This document shows positions 9,271 to 17,800 of a stretch of 64,000 bases of DNA, piece by piece (position 1 is the stretch's first letter; every line of letters begins with the position of its first letter). The notes below the pieces were generated by a model, which saw only the letters and a program-made list of their open reading frames with translations, ran no database searches and had not been told where the DNA came from. The DNA is from DASPHG01 sp963849605. Lineage in GTDB: Bacteria; Actinomycetota; Thermoleophilia; Solirubrobacterales; Thermoleophilaceae. A program made the position numbers and the translations under genes. The stretch spans positions 1 through 64,000 of the forward strand of contig CAWKHX010000010.1 of assembly GCA_963849605.1 (NCBI GenBank). Reading direction: 5' to 3'.

Positions 9271-10737
9271 CTAAGGGCTGGCGGACCCCTTTTGCAAGTG
9301 CGCTTGGTCGCTGATGCGGCGCTTTCCGCTGCCCCAGCGGTACCGGAACGTGCCGCCGCGCGAGCGGAGCTTGCGCTGCCAGTAGCCGCGGCGGGTCGTC
9401 CCGACGGTCGCGACGCGCTTCCAGCGGCCGCCCTTCTTGCGCTCGATCTGGACGTCGTGCCGGCCGCCGGGGCGGACCTGGCCCCATAGGCGCAGCTTCC
9501 TCCTGTTCAGCCGCTTCACGACGAACGGGTCCCGGAAGGACAGATACGACGGCTTCGGGCGCATGTCGTGGAACATCAGCCCGGTCTGGAACTCGCGCCA
9601 GGCGTCGAACCCGCCGCCCGGCAGCTTGGGGCCGTCGGTGAGCCGGAACTGGCTGATCGTGCGCACCCGCGGGGTCGCCCAGGCGACGCGGGCCGCCTCC
9701 TGGAGCCAGCGGTCCTGCTTCTTCAGCGAGACCCCGGCATAGGGGTCGGGCGGGTCGGTCTGGTACCCGAACTCCGTGTAGTGGACGTTCAGCTTGCCGC
9801 CGCGCGCGGAGATCAGCCGGTGCTTCCTGACGAGCCGGTCGAGGAACCGCAGCAGCCGTCGGCCGTCGCCGATGGCGGCGTCGTCGCGGTTGGGCGAATG
9901 GCGCGTCGGGCGCGAGAAGAACGAGTAGGGGTGGTGGCCGATCACGTCCGCGCGCGGCGCCTTGAAGTTTTGGCAGCGGCCCGAGCTGACCTTGTGGAAC
10001 GAGCGCGAGACGCACGCGAACGCGCGCAGGAACGCGAGCGGCCGGATCGAGGAGCCGGGCCCGCGGTTCACGCTGCCGCTGGCTGCGAGCTCGCCGACCA
10101 TGATCGTGTCGCGCGGGCTGCCCGCGCGGATGGCGGGGAAGGCGGCGTTGACCATGCGGCGGTAGTGGTGCGGCGCGAAGAAGCCGCGCTTGTCGCTCTG
10201 CGGCCGCAGCCAGCCCGGCTGGTTCGGCTCGTTGCTGATCGCGTACTGGTCGGCGCGGTCGCCGTAGCGTGACGCGACCGCGCGCGCGAAGAGGGCGAAC
10301 TCGTCCGGCTTCGGCTTCCACAGGCGGTCGTCCCGGGACGGGTCGCCCGTCGCCCAGAGCGGTGCGGGCGTCGTAATCGAGATCATCACCTTCAGCCCGT
10401 GCTCGACGGCCGAGTCCACCACGCGGTCGAGGTTCGCGAAGTTGTACTGCGGGTCCGTGGGCGAGGCCGCGTCGAACTGCGGCTTGTGGCGCCTGCCGGG
10501 GTGCGGCGCGATCTGGTCCCAGAACGCCGACACGCGCAGGCGGTCGACTCCGAGCGAGACGAAGCGGTTCATGTGGCGGTCGACGACGGCCGGATCCTGC
10601 TCGTTGAGCAGCAGCTGGTCGTCCATGATCGAGACGGCCGCGTTCGGCGCGGCCGCCGCCGCTGGGGGCAGCAGCAGGCAAAGGGCGATCAGCAGGAGGA
10701 GGGGCATCAGGAACGAGAACTCGCGACGGCGGCTCAA
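9271..10737 (-). CDS. Secreted clan GH-A glycoside hydrolase-like protein
   Basis: 488 residues when started at TTG 10737, which overlaps the upstream TGA stop as TTGA and supplies an arginine-rich n-region before the hydrophobic signal peptide (about residues 11-30). ATG 10707 would remove that n-region. A TIM-barrel domain follows. SNEPNQPGW places the likely acid/base Glu170 after Asn169, and HYTEFGYQT places the likely nucleophile Glu322, the usual pair in clan GH-A. A C-terminal basic beta domain (LRLWGQVRPGG onward) ends the protein. Its substrate is unknown. A paralogue lies at 41725-43311. Confidence 0.78.
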   Translation of the reverse strand: MSRRREFSFLMPLLLLIALCLLLPPAAAAAPNAAVSIMDDQLLLNEQDPAVVDRHMNRFVSLGVDRLRVSAFWDQIAPHPGRRHKPQFDAASPTDPQYNFANLDRVVDSAVEHGLKVMISITTPAPLWATGDPSRDDRLWKPKPDEFALFARAVASRYGDRADQYAISNEPNQPGWLRPQSDKRGFFAPHHYRRMVNAAFPAIRAGSPRDTIMVGELAASGSVNRGPGSSIRPLAFLRAFACVSRSFHKVSSGRCQNFKAPRADVIGHHPYSFFSRPTRHSPNRDDAAIGDGRRLLRFLDRLVRKHRLISARGGKLNVHYTEFGYQTDPPDPYAGVSLKKQDRWLQEAARVAWATPRVRTISQFRLTDGPKLPGGGFDAWREFQTGLMFHDMRPKPSYLSFRDPFVVKRLNRRKLRLWGQVRPGGRHDVQIERKKGGRWKRVATVGTTRRGYWQRKLRSRGGTFRYRWGSGKRRISDQAHLQKGSASP

Positions 10738-11831
10738 GTAGTGGCGCCGAGCGATGTCCAGATGTCGACCTTCGTGCGCACGCGTGCGATGACCTCGTCG
10801 GTGAACTCGGACGTCGTCGCGTGCCCGCCCAGGTCGGGCGTCCTGACCCCGGTCGCCGTCGCTTCGAGCACCGACTCGTAGATCGCGCGCGAGGCGAGAT
10901 CGGCCTGCGGCCGGCCAGACTCGGCGACGTAGTGCATCAGCGCGGCCGCGGCCATGATCATCGCCATCGGGTTGGCGATGTTCTTGCCGAGCAGCGCCGG
11001 CGCCGTTCCATGAGGCGCCTCGGTCATGACGACCCTCGGCTCGTAGTTCTCGTCGAACGAGAGCAGGACCGACTCGGCGCCGGCGATCGAGCCGAACAGC
11101 GGCAGCACGAAGTCCGACAGGCAGTCGCCGTCGCGGTTGAGCGCGGGGATCACGAGCGGCGCGTCGGCGGCGCCTGACACGAGCCCCGCGTAGGTCGCGT
11201 CGATCAGCACGGGGGAGTAGGGGACGTCGGGGTGGCGGTCGGCGGCCTCGTCGAGCTCCTCCTTGAGCATGCCCTCGTAGATCGGGCTGACGGTCCACTT
11301 CGGGCCGCCGTACACGCGGCCGTGGATCTTCTTCGCGGTGCGGAAGCTGTACTCGGCGACGGCCCTGCAGATCGAGCGGGAGATCCGCTCGGTGCGGTAG
11401 GCGATCTCGTCGCCATCCTCTTCCTCGCGCCACTGCTTGGCGCCGTATGCGTCGCCGACCGCCATCCGCACGACCGCGATCGGGTAGTGCACTCCGGCGA
11501 CCGGCGTGACGCCCGGGATGCGGCGGCCGGTGCGGATGATCACCTTGCCGTCGATCTCCTCGCGGAGGATCCGGTTCGGGCTGCCGACATCGTCCGCGCC
11601 CTCCGGCGTGACGGTGGCGGCCTTCAGGCCGAAACGGGACTCCCGCATCGCCCGCGCCGCCTCGATGACCACCTCGTTGTTCGTCTCGCGCCGGTTCTCG
11701 AGCGAGAGGTCGAAGTGCTCGACCTCGACCGGCACCTGCGTGACGCCGGGGTCGAGCACCCGCAGCGCCTGCTCGAGCAGCTCCTGGCCCGTCTCGTCGC
11801 CGTCGAGGACCGTGATCTTCAGGTCGTCCAT
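10734..11831 (-). CDS. Isocitrate/isopropylmalate-family dehydrogenase
   Basis: The 365-residue protein belongs to the metal-dependent beta-decarboxylating dehydrogenases. The early DGDETGQELL motif, the substrate arginine region (SPNRILREEIDGKVIIRTGR) and the late EAPHGTAP cofactor loop are all present, as is the metal segment NRDGDCLSDFV. The layout (DGDCLSDF followed by a GSIAGAES stretch) resembles NADP-dependent isocitrate dehydrogenase of the eukaryote-like type, though it is somewhat shorter than those. The exact substrate is uncertain. It follows the HD gene by 3 bases and overlaps the glycosidase-like gene by 4. Confidence 0.83.
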   Translation of the reverse strand: MDDLKITVLDGDETGQELLEQALRVLDPGVTQVPVEVEHFDLSLENRRETNNEVVIEAARAMRESRFGLKAATVTPEGADDVGSPNRILREEIDGKVIIRTGRRIPGVTPVAGVHYPIAVVRMAVGDAYGAKQWREEEDGDEIAYRTERISRSICRAVAEYSFRTAKKIHGRVYGGPKWTVSPIYEGMLKEELDEAADRHPDVPYSPVLIDATYAGLVSGAADAPLVIPALNRDGDCLSDFVLPLFGSIAGAESVLLSFDENYEPRVVMTEAPHGTAPALLGKNIANPMAMIMAAAALMHYVAESGRPQADLASRAIYESVLEATATGVRTPDLGGHATTSEFTDEVIARVRTKVDIWTSLGATT

Positions 11832-11834
11832 CGG

Positions 11835-12398
11835 CTACTTCGACAGGCCGAGATCGTCCGCGCGGTCTTCCATCGCGGCGATCACGAAGGCGACGTGCTC
11901 GTCGAACTCGACCCCCAGGTCCTCCGCGCCCTCGCGCACCTCGTCACGGTTGACGCCGGCGGCGAAGCTCGGCTGTTTCAGCTTCTTCTTCACCGACTTG
12001 GGCGTGAGGCCGTTGATCCCGGTGGGGCGAACCAGTGAGCACGCGGCGATGAAGCCCGACAGCTCGTCGACGGCGAAGAGCGTCTTCGCCATCTTCGTCT
12101 CGCGCGGGACGCCGAGGAAGGTCGCGTGGCCCGCGACGGCGTCGATCAGCTCCTGCGGATAGCCCTTCTCCTCGAACAGCTTCAGCGCGTGCCGCGGGTG
12201 GCCGGTGCCGAGGTCCGGATAGCGGTCGTAGTCGAGGTCGTGGAGGAGGCCGGTGACGGCGTACATCTCCTCGTCCTCGTCCCACTTGCGCGCGTAGGCG
12301 ACCATCGCGGCCTCGACGCCGAGCAGGTGCTTGCGCAGCGAATCCGAGGCGACCCACTCCTCGACGAGATCCCATGCTTCCTGGCGCGTCGGTTGCAC
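11835..12398 (-). CDS. HD-domain phosphohydrolase
   Basis: A 187-residue metal-dependent HD-superfamily protein. Metal ligands are visible as GLLHDLDYD (H-D pair), a preceding histidine in RKHLLGVE, HPRHALKL, and GHATFLG. The substrate, probably a nucleotide or phosphate ester, cannot be read. The GTG start at 12398 is preceded by TAGCTT with a 7-base spacer, the leaderless pattern seen across this window. It is first of a three-gene minus-strand operon with the dehydrogenase and glycosidase-like genes and is divergent from murA. Confidence 0.82.
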   Translation of the reverse strand: MQPTRQEAWDLVEEWVASDSLRKHLLGVEAAMVAYARKWDEDEEMYAVTGLLHDLDYDRYPDLGTGHPRHALKLFEEKGYPQELIDAVAGHATFLGVPRETKMAKTLFAVDELSGFIAACSLVRPTGINGLTPKSVKKKLKQPSFAAGVNRDEVREGAEDLGVEFDEHVAFVIAAMEDRADDLGLSK

Positions 12399-12405
12399 GG
12401 CTGAG

Positions 12406-12411
12406 AAGCTA
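12406..12411 (-). promoter_or_regulatory. Predicted -10 box (leaderless) of the HD gene
   Basis: TAGCTT on the minus strand ends 7 bases before the GTG start at 12398. The spacing implies transcription starting at or next to the start codon. Confidence 0.5.
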
Positions 12412-12425
12412 GCGGAAGGGACCGG

Positions 12426-12431
12426 TACCCT
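12426..12431 (+). promoter_or_regulatory. Predicted -10 box (leaderless) of murA
   Basis: TACCCT followed by six bases and the GTG of murA, with no Shine-Dalgarno between them. It lies only 14 bases from the divergent box of the HD gene. Confidence 0.6.
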
Positions 12432-12437
12432 CGCCTC

Positions 12438-13742
12438 GTGCAGAAGTTCGTCATCGAGGGCGGACGGCCGCTCTCCGGGACGGTCGTGCCCGCCGGAAAC
12501 AAGAACGGCGCCTTGCCCGCGCTCGCCGCCTCGCTCCTGACCCAGGAGGAGGTCGTCGTGCGCAACGTCCCGCGCATCGGCGACGTCGACACGATGGTCG
12601 CCCTGCTCGAGCGGCTGGGCGTCCGGGTCGAGTGGCGCGAGGAGCACGTCGTCTCTCTCAAGGCGGACAACCTGAGCGGGAGCGAGGTCGACCGGATGCT
12701 GTCGGAGCGGATCCGGGCGTCGTTCCTGTGCGCCGGGCCGCTGCTCGCCCGCCTCGGCCGTGTGCAGATGCCGCCGCCCGGCGGCGACGTGATCGGACGC
12801 CGGCGGCTCGACCCTCACCTCGACGCGTTCCGCGCGCTCGGCGCGGTCGTGGAGTCGACGCGCTCGGCGTACACGATCGTCGCGCCCCGGGGTGGGCTGC
12901 GCGCGTGTGACTTCTTCATGGACGAGCCCTCGGTGATGGGCACCGAGAACGCGCTCATGGCGGCGGCGCTCACGCCCGGCACGACCGTCATCCACAACGC
13001 CGCGTCCGAGCCGCACGTACAGGACCTCGCCCGCATGCTGCTCCAGATGGGAGCCAGGATCGAGGGGATCGGCTCGAACGTCCTGATCATCGACGGCCAG
13101 TCCGAGCTCGCCGGCGCCGACTACACAGTCGGTCCCGACTACATCGAGGTCGGCAGCTTCGTGGCGCTCGCGGCGGTCACGGGGGGCGAGCTCCGGATCA
13201 AGGACGTCAATCCGGCTGACCTTCGGATGACCAGGCTCATCTTCCAGCGGCTCGGCTGCCGGATGGAGTTCGACGGCGACGACCTGATCGTCCCGTCGGG
13301 CCAGCGGCTGCGAGTCGAGAACGACGAGGGTGACGCGATCGCCAAGATCGACGACGGCCCGTGGCCGGCGTTCCCGGCCGACCTGACGAGCATCGCGCTT
13401 GCGCTGGCCACCCAGTCCGACGGGCTCGTCCTGATCTTCGAGAAGATGTTCGAGAACCGCTTGTTCTTCGTCGACAAGCTCGTCTCCATGGGCGCTCGGG
13501 TTCTGCTTTGCGACCCCCACAGGGCGGTCGTCAGCGGTCCGAGCCGGCTTCACGGCGAGAAGATGGAGAGCCCCGACATCCGCGCCGGCATGGCCATGCT
13601 CATCGCGGCGCTGTGCGCGGAGGGGCGCTCGGAGATCGGGAACATCCGTCAGATCGACCGCGGCTACGAGCGCATCGACGATCGGCTGCGGGCGCTCGGG
13701 GCGCAGATCGAGCGCGTCCAGACGGAAAAAGTTCCTGCGTAG
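12438..13742 (+). CDS. murA: UDP-N-acetylglucosamine 1-carboxyvinyltransferase
   Basis: The 434-residue enzyme transfers enolpyruvate from PEP to UDP-GlcNAc, the first committed step of peptidoglycan synthesis in the cytoplasm. The N-terminal GNKNGALP motif (about 20-27), RASFLCAGPLL and the active-site loop near 112-121 are clear. The loop reads PPPGGDVIG: Asp117 replaces the usual catalytic cysteine (Cys115 in E. coli). In other bacteria this change keeps activity but gives intrinsic fosfomycin resistance. The gene appears leaderless and is followed 12 bases later by the histidine genes. Confidence 0.96.
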   Translation: MQKFVIEGGRPLSGTVVPAGNKNGALPALAASLLTQEEVVVRNVPRIGDVDTMVALLERLGVRVEWREEHVVSLKADNLSGSEVDRMLSERIRASFLCAGPLLARLGRVQMPPPGGDVIGRRRLDPHLDAFRALGAVVESTRSAYTIVAPRGGLRACDFFMDEPSVMGTENALMAAALTPGTTVIHNAASEPHVQDLARMLLQMGARIEGIGSNVLIIDGQSELAGADYTVGPDYIEVGSFVALAAVTGGELRIKDVNPADLRMTRLIFQRLGCRMEFDGDDLIVPSGQRLRVENDEGDAIAKIDDGPWPAFPADLTSIALALATQSDGLVLIFEKMFENRLFFVDKLVSMGARVLLCDPHRAVVSGPSRLHGEKMESPDIRAGMAMLIAALCAEGRSEIGNIRQIDRGYERIDDRLRALGAQIERVQTEKVPA

Positions 13743-13754
13743 CGGGGACCGCAC

Positions 13755-14720
13755 ATGATCCACCCGATTCCGCCCGGCACGCGCGACGTGCTGCCCGACG
13801 AGATGCGCGAGCTCAGGGCGCTCTCGGCGCGCCTGCGCGACCTGTTCGAGGGCGCGGGCTACGGGGAGGTGCGGACGCCCGCGCTCGAGTACGAGGACGT
13901 CCTGCGCCGCGGCGACGAGCGCGCCGCGAGCGCGCCCTTCCGGCTCTTCGACGAGCAGGGCCGCGTCCTCGTTCTGCGTTCCGACATGACGATCCCGATC
14001 GCGCGCCTTGTCGCCAGCCGCTACGCGGACGCCGAGCCGCCGCTGCGGTTCTCGTACTTCCAGCACGCCTACCGCGTGCCCGAGCGCGCACGCACGTCGA
14101 CCGAGTTCCTCCAGGGCGGGATCGAGCTGATCGGCGTACCCGGCACGGCCGGCGACGTCGAGGTGCTCGCGCTGACGGCCGAGAGCCTTGCGGCGGTCGG
14201 CCTGCGGCGTCACCGCATCGGCGTGGGCGACGGCGGCCTCTACCGGACGCTGCTCGCCGAGCTGGACGTGCCCGAGGAGGAGCGCATCCCGTTGCTCGAG
14301 CTGCTCACCGAGCGCCGTTACGTCGAGCTCGAGGCGCAGGTCGAGCGGCTCGGCCTGCCGCAGTCCGCGCGCGACCTGCTGATCGAGCTGCCGCGCATCC
14401 GCGGGGGCCCGGAGGTCCTCGAACACGATGCGGGCCCGGCGGCGGCGGCCGTGGAGGGGTTGCGCGCGCTGCACGCCGGCCTCGACGAGTGGGGGATCGC
14501 CGACCGAGTCATCTTCGACCTCGGCCTCGTGCGCGAGCTCGACTACTACACGGGCGCGGTATTCGAGGTCTACGACCCGGCCGTCGGCTTCGCCCTGGGC
14601 GGGGGCGGCCGCTACGACGGCCTGGTCGGGCGCTACGGGCGCGACCTGCCCGCGTGCGGGCTCGCGCTCGACCTGCAGGCGGTGCACACGGCGCAGGCCG
14701 AGGAGGAGCGGCTCTCATGA
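13755..14720 (+). CDS. hisZ: ATP phosphoribosyltransferase regulatory subunit
   Basis: A 321-residue HisRS-like catalytic-domain paralogue (PPGTRDVLPDE at residues 6-16, LRSDMT at 75-80, RFSYFQHAYR). It lacks the C-terminal anticodon-binding domain of a true histidyl-tRNA synthetase and sits directly before a short HisG. HisZ proteins bind HisG and are needed for its activity and for feedback by histidine. It ends ATGA-overlapped with hisG, so the two subunits are translationally coupled. Confidence 0.92.
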   Translation: MIHPIPPGTRDVLPDEMRELRALSARLRDLFEGAGYGEVRTPALEYEDVLRRGDERAASAPFRLFDEQGRVLVLRSDMTIPIARLVASRYADAEPPLRFSYFQHAYRVPERARTSTEFLQGGIELIGVPGTAGDVEVLALTAESLAAVGLRRHRIGVGDGGLYRTLLAELDVPEEERIPLLELLTERRYVELEAQVERLGLPQSARDLLIELPRIRGGPEVLEHDAGPAAAAVEGLRALHAGLDEWGIADRVIFDLGLVRELDYYTGAVFEVYDPAVGFALGGGGRYDGLVGRYGRDLPACGLALDLQAVHTAQAEEERLS

Positions 14721-15352
14721 ACGACGACCGGCTGACGATCGCGGTTCCGCGCGGCAACCTGTTCGCCGACACGCTCGACCTGCTCGACCTGCTCGGGATC
14801 GACACCTCCGAGGTGCGCTCGAACGACAGGAAGCTGCTGTTCGAGGACGCGGGCATCGTCACGATGCGGCCGAGCGACGTGCCCACCTACGTGGAGCACG
14901 GCGCCGCGGACCTCGGCATCGTCGGCAAGGACGTGCTGACCGAGCAGTCGGATCGCGATGTGTACGAGCTTGTCGACCTCGGCTACGGCACGTGCCGCAT
15001 GGTCGTGGCCGCCCGCGAGGGCGACGACAGCCTCGTCGAGTCGCAGCGCCGGCTCGGCAGCGCGCGGATCGCGACGAAGTACCCGCGCACCGCGGCGTCG
15101 TACTTCGCCGAGACCGGCCGCCACGCGGAGATCGTCGAGGTGAAGGGCTCGGTCGAGCTGGCGCCGCTGACCGGGATGGTCGACGCGATCGTCGACCTCT
15201 CGGACACCGGCACGACGCTGCGCGAGAACCACCTGGTCGAGCTGGAGGAGCTGTTCGTCTCGACGGCGCGTTTGATAGCGAACCCCGTTGCGCACAAGCT
15301 GAAGGCCGACGCGATCGACGAGCTCGTCAGGCGCATGCGAGAGAAGTCATGA
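14717..15352 (+). CDS. hisG: ATP phosphoribosyltransferase, short catalytic subunit
   Basis: The 211-residue enzyme condenses ATP with PRPP, the first step of histidine synthesis. It is the short form (HisGs) without the C-terminal regulatory domain, which matches the adjacent hisZ. The family segments AVPRGNL near residue 9, GIVGKDVL near 72, and the PRPP loop DLSDTGTTLRENHL near 160 are present. It overlaps hisZ and hisD by 4 bases each (ATGA). Confidence 0.95.
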   Translation: MNDDRLTIAVPRGNLFADTLDLLDLLGIDTSEVRSNDRKLLFEDAGIVTMRPSDVPTYVEHGAADLGIVGKDVLTEQSDRDVYELVDLGYGTCRMVVAAREGDDSLVESQRRLGSARIATKYPRTAASYFAETGRHAEIVEVKGSVELAPLTGMVDAIVDLSDTGTTLRENHLVELEELFVSTARLIANPVAHKLKADAIDELVRRMREKS

Positions 15353-16611
15353 AGCTGCGCGTCACGCGATTCGGCAAGGACGCGACGGCCGACGAGGTCC
15401 GCGCGCTCGCGCCGCCGCCGCGTGCGGTCGAGGACGATGTGCGCGCGATCGTCGACGCGGTGCGCGGCGGGGGTGACGCCGAGGTGCTCCGCTACACGGC
15501 CGAGTTCGATCACGCCGAGGTCGCGCCCGAGGAGCTGCGCGTTCCAGTCGCGGATGTCGACGAGGCCGTAACGCTGATCGAGCCGGACGTCCGTGCGGCG
15601 CTGCGCAAGGCGGCACGGAATGTGCGGGCCGCGGCTGAGGCCCAGCTCCGGAAGCCGCTCGACGTCGAGCTCCAGGACGGCCAGCACATCGAGATAGTCG
15701 AGCCGCCCGTGCGTCGCGCCGCGGCGTACGTGCCGGCGGGCAGGGCGCCCTACCCCTCGACCGTGGTGATGTGCGCGGTCACGGCGCGCGCCGCCGGGGT
15801 GGACGAGTTCGCCGTCTGCGCGCCGCCGGGGCCTGGCGGCCGGGCGCACCCGGTGATCCTCGCCGCTTGCGCGCTCTGCGGCGTGAACGAGGTCTACAGG
15901 ATGGGCGGCGCCCAGGCGATCGCCGCATTGGCGTACGGGACCGAGACCGTCCCGCGCGTCGACGTGATCGTCGGGCCCGGGAACGCCTACGTCACCGAGG
16001 CCAAGCGCCAGGTCGCCGGCGTCGTGGGCATCGACGGCCTGGCCGGCCCGAGCGAGCTCGTGGTGGTCGCGACAGACGGCGCGGATCCGGAGCTCGTCGC
16101 GCTCGACCTGCTCGCGCAGTCCGAGCACGGCGAGGAGAGCCTGCTGGCGCTTGTCTCGCCGGAGGCGGGTCTTCTCGACGCCGTCGAGGGAGTGATCGCC
16201 CAGCTCGCCACGGAACTGCCGAGCGTCACGGCGGCTCCACTCGCGCTCGTGCAGGCTGCTGACGCCCGCGCGGCGGTCCGGCTCGCCGACGAAATCGCAC
16301 CGGAGCACCTCGAGCTCGTGGGCGAGGACGCCGAAGGTCTCAAGGACAAGGTCCGTAGCGCCGGATGCCTCTTCATCGGTCGCAACAGCGGAACCGCGTT
16401 CGGCGACTACATCGCCGGCTCTAACCATGTACTCCCCACGGGCGGAGCGGCACGCTTCACCAGCGGGCTGTCGGTTGCCACCTTCCGCCGCAGGATGGCC
16501 CGGGTATCGTTGTCGGACGAGGCGGCTCGCGCCCTGGCGCCGCTCGGCGCCGCCCTCGCGCGGGCAGAGGGGTTCCCGGTCCACGGCGAGTCGATGGAGC
16601 GCCGCGCATGA
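15349..16611 (+). CDS. hisD: Histidinol dehydrogenase
   Basis: A 420-residue zinc enzyme that oxidises L-histidinol to L-histidine in two NAD-dependent steps. Visible motifs include VPAGRAPYPSTVVM, YRMGGAQAIAALAYGTETVP, DVIVGPGNAYVTEAKR and the C-terminal EHLEL and SNHVLPTGGAAR segments carrying catalytic and zinc-ligand residues. It is full length and coupled by ATGA overlaps at both ends. Confidence 0.96.
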   Translation: MKLRVTRFGKDATADEVRALAPPPRAVEDDVRAIVDAVRGGGDAEVLRYTAEFDHAEVAPEELRVPVADVDEAVTLIEPDVRAALRKAARNVRAAAEAQLRKPLDVELQDGQHIEIVEPPVRRAAAYVPAGRAPYPSTVVMCAVTARAAGVDEFAVCAPPGPGGRAHPVILAACALCGVNEVYRMGGAQAIAALAYGTETVPRVDVIVGPGNAYVTEAKRQVAGVVGIDGLAGPSELVVVATDGADPELVALDLLAQSEHGEESLLALVSPEAGLLDAVEGVIAQLATELPSVTAAPLALVQAADARAAVRLADEIAPEHLELVGEDAEGLKDKVRSAGCLFIGRNSGTAFGDYIAGSNHVLPTGGAARFTSGLSVATFRRRMARVSLSDEAARALAPLGAALARAEGFPVHGESMERRA

Positions 16612-17195
16612 CCCGATCCGCAGAAATCTCGCGCCAGACGAACGAGACCGACATCCGGCTCCAGCTCACGCTGGACGGCCGCGGCGAGGGCCAGCGAACC
16701 ACCGGCATCGGCTTTTTCGACCACATGCTCGACGCGCTCGCGCGCCACGGTGGGCTCGACCTCGACATCGCTGCCACCGGCGATCTCGAGACCGGGTCGC
16801 ACCACACGGTCGAGGACATCGGGATCGTGTTCGGCCAGGCGCTCGACGAGGCGCTCGGCGACCGTGCCGGCATCACCCGCTTCGGTCAGGCGACTGTGCC
16901 GATGGACGAGGCGCGCGCAACCGCGGTCATCGACGTGTCAGGCCGGCCCATGTGCGTCTTCGAGGGCGAGCTGCCCGCGGGAGCGATCGAGGGATTCGAC
17001 ACGGATCTCGCCGAGGAGTTCCTGCGCGCGATCGCGGGCGCGGCCAAGCTCACCCTGCACGTGCAGATCGAGGCCGGCACCAACGCGCACCACATGGTCG
17101 AGGCGGCGTTCAAGGCGTTCGCACGCGCACTGCGCTCGGCCGTCGAGCTCGACCTCGACGCGACCGACATCCCGTCCACGAAGGGCCTCCTTTGA
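16608..17195 (+). CDS. hisB: Imidazoleglycerol-phosphate dehydratase
   Basis: The 195-residue enzyme is the monofunctional dehydratase, without the histidinol-phosphatase domain fused in E. coli. Metal-binding histidine motifs GFFDHMLDALARHG, SHHTVEDIGI and the C-terminal NAHHMVEAAFKAFA are intact. It overlaps hisD by ATGA and hisH by TTGA. Confidence 0.96.
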   Translation: MTRSAEISRQTNETDIRLQLTLDGRGEGQRTTGIGFFDHMLDALARHGGLDLDIAATGDLETGSHHTVEDIGIVFGQALDEALGDRAGITRFGQATVPMDEARATAVIDVSGRPMCVFEGELPAGAIEGFDTDLAEEFLRAIAGAAKLTLHVQIEAGTNAHHMVEAAFKAFARALRSAVELDLDATDIPSTKGLL

Positions 17196-17800
17196 TCGCC
17201 GTCCTCGACTACGGCATGGGCAACCTGCGCTCGGTCGAGAAGGCGCTCGAGCGTGCCGGGGCGGCGGTCGAGGTCACGCGTGACGCGGACCGGATCCGTG
17301 CAGCGGACGGTCTCGTGCTGCCGGGGGTGGGTGCCTTCCCGAAGGCGATGGAGTTCGTGCGGCAGCTGGGCTTCGACACGCTGATGCGCGAGCACGTGGA
17401 CGCCGGCAAGCCCGCGCTCGGGATCTGCCTGGGGATGCAGCTCCTGTTCGAGTCGAGCTCGGAGCTCGGCGGGGCGGAGGGCCTCGGCCTTCTCGGGGGC
17501 GACGTCACGCAGCTGGACGCGCCCGGGCTCAAGGTGCCGCACATCGGCTGGAACGAGGTGGCCTGGACGAACGGGACACCGGTTGCCGAGGGCCTCTCGA
17601 ACCCGGCGGCGTTCTACCACGTGCACTCGTTCGCACCGCGACCGGCCGATGCGAGCGACGTTCTCGGGCGATCCACCTACGGCACCCAGTTCGCGAGCGT
17701 CGTCGGCCGCGGGCACGTGTTCGGCGTGCAGTTCCACCCTGAGAAGTCCGGGCCCGACGGGCTCGCGCTGCTGCGCAACTTCGTGCGCCTCGCGGCGTGA
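17192..17800 (+). CDS. hisH: Imidazole glycerol phosphate synthase, glutaminase subunit
   Basis: A 202-residue class I glutamine amidotransferase with nucleophile Cys in GICLGMQLLFE, oxyanion-strand PGVGAFP, and the His-Glu pair in QFHPEKSG near the C-terminus. It supplies ammonia to HisF. The TTG start at 17192 overlaps the hisB stop (TTGA) and places the usual N-terminus IAVLDYGMGNLRS correctly. Confidence 0.95.
   Translation: MIAVLDYGMGNLRSVEKALERAGAAVEVTRDADRIRAADGLVLPGVGAFPKAMEFVRQLGFDTLMREHVDAGKPALGICLGMQLLFESSSELGGAEGLGLLGGDVTQLDAPGLKVPHIGWNEVAWTNGTPVAEGLSNPAAFYHVHSFAPRPADASDVLGRSTYGTQFASVVGRGHVFGVQFHPEKSGPDGLALLRNFVRLAA

Noticed and set aside
8870..10681. Long minus-strand frame of about 600 residues
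   Set aside because: It is out of frame with the glycosidase-like gene that occupies the region and is Arg/Pro/Ala-rich, as expected for a GC shadow.
11835..14687. A 950-residue minus-strand frame antisense to murA and hisZ
   Set aside because: Only its last 187 codons (HD domain) are real; the rest is an antisense open frame caused by high GC and lacks any family pattern.
13755..14720. Histidyl-tRNA synthetase
   Set aside because: HisRS-like, but it lacks the anticodon-binding domain and adjoins a short HisG, so it is HisZ.
14983..16584. 533-residue minus-strand frame
   Set aside because: Antisense to hisG/hisD; no start context and no recognisable domain.
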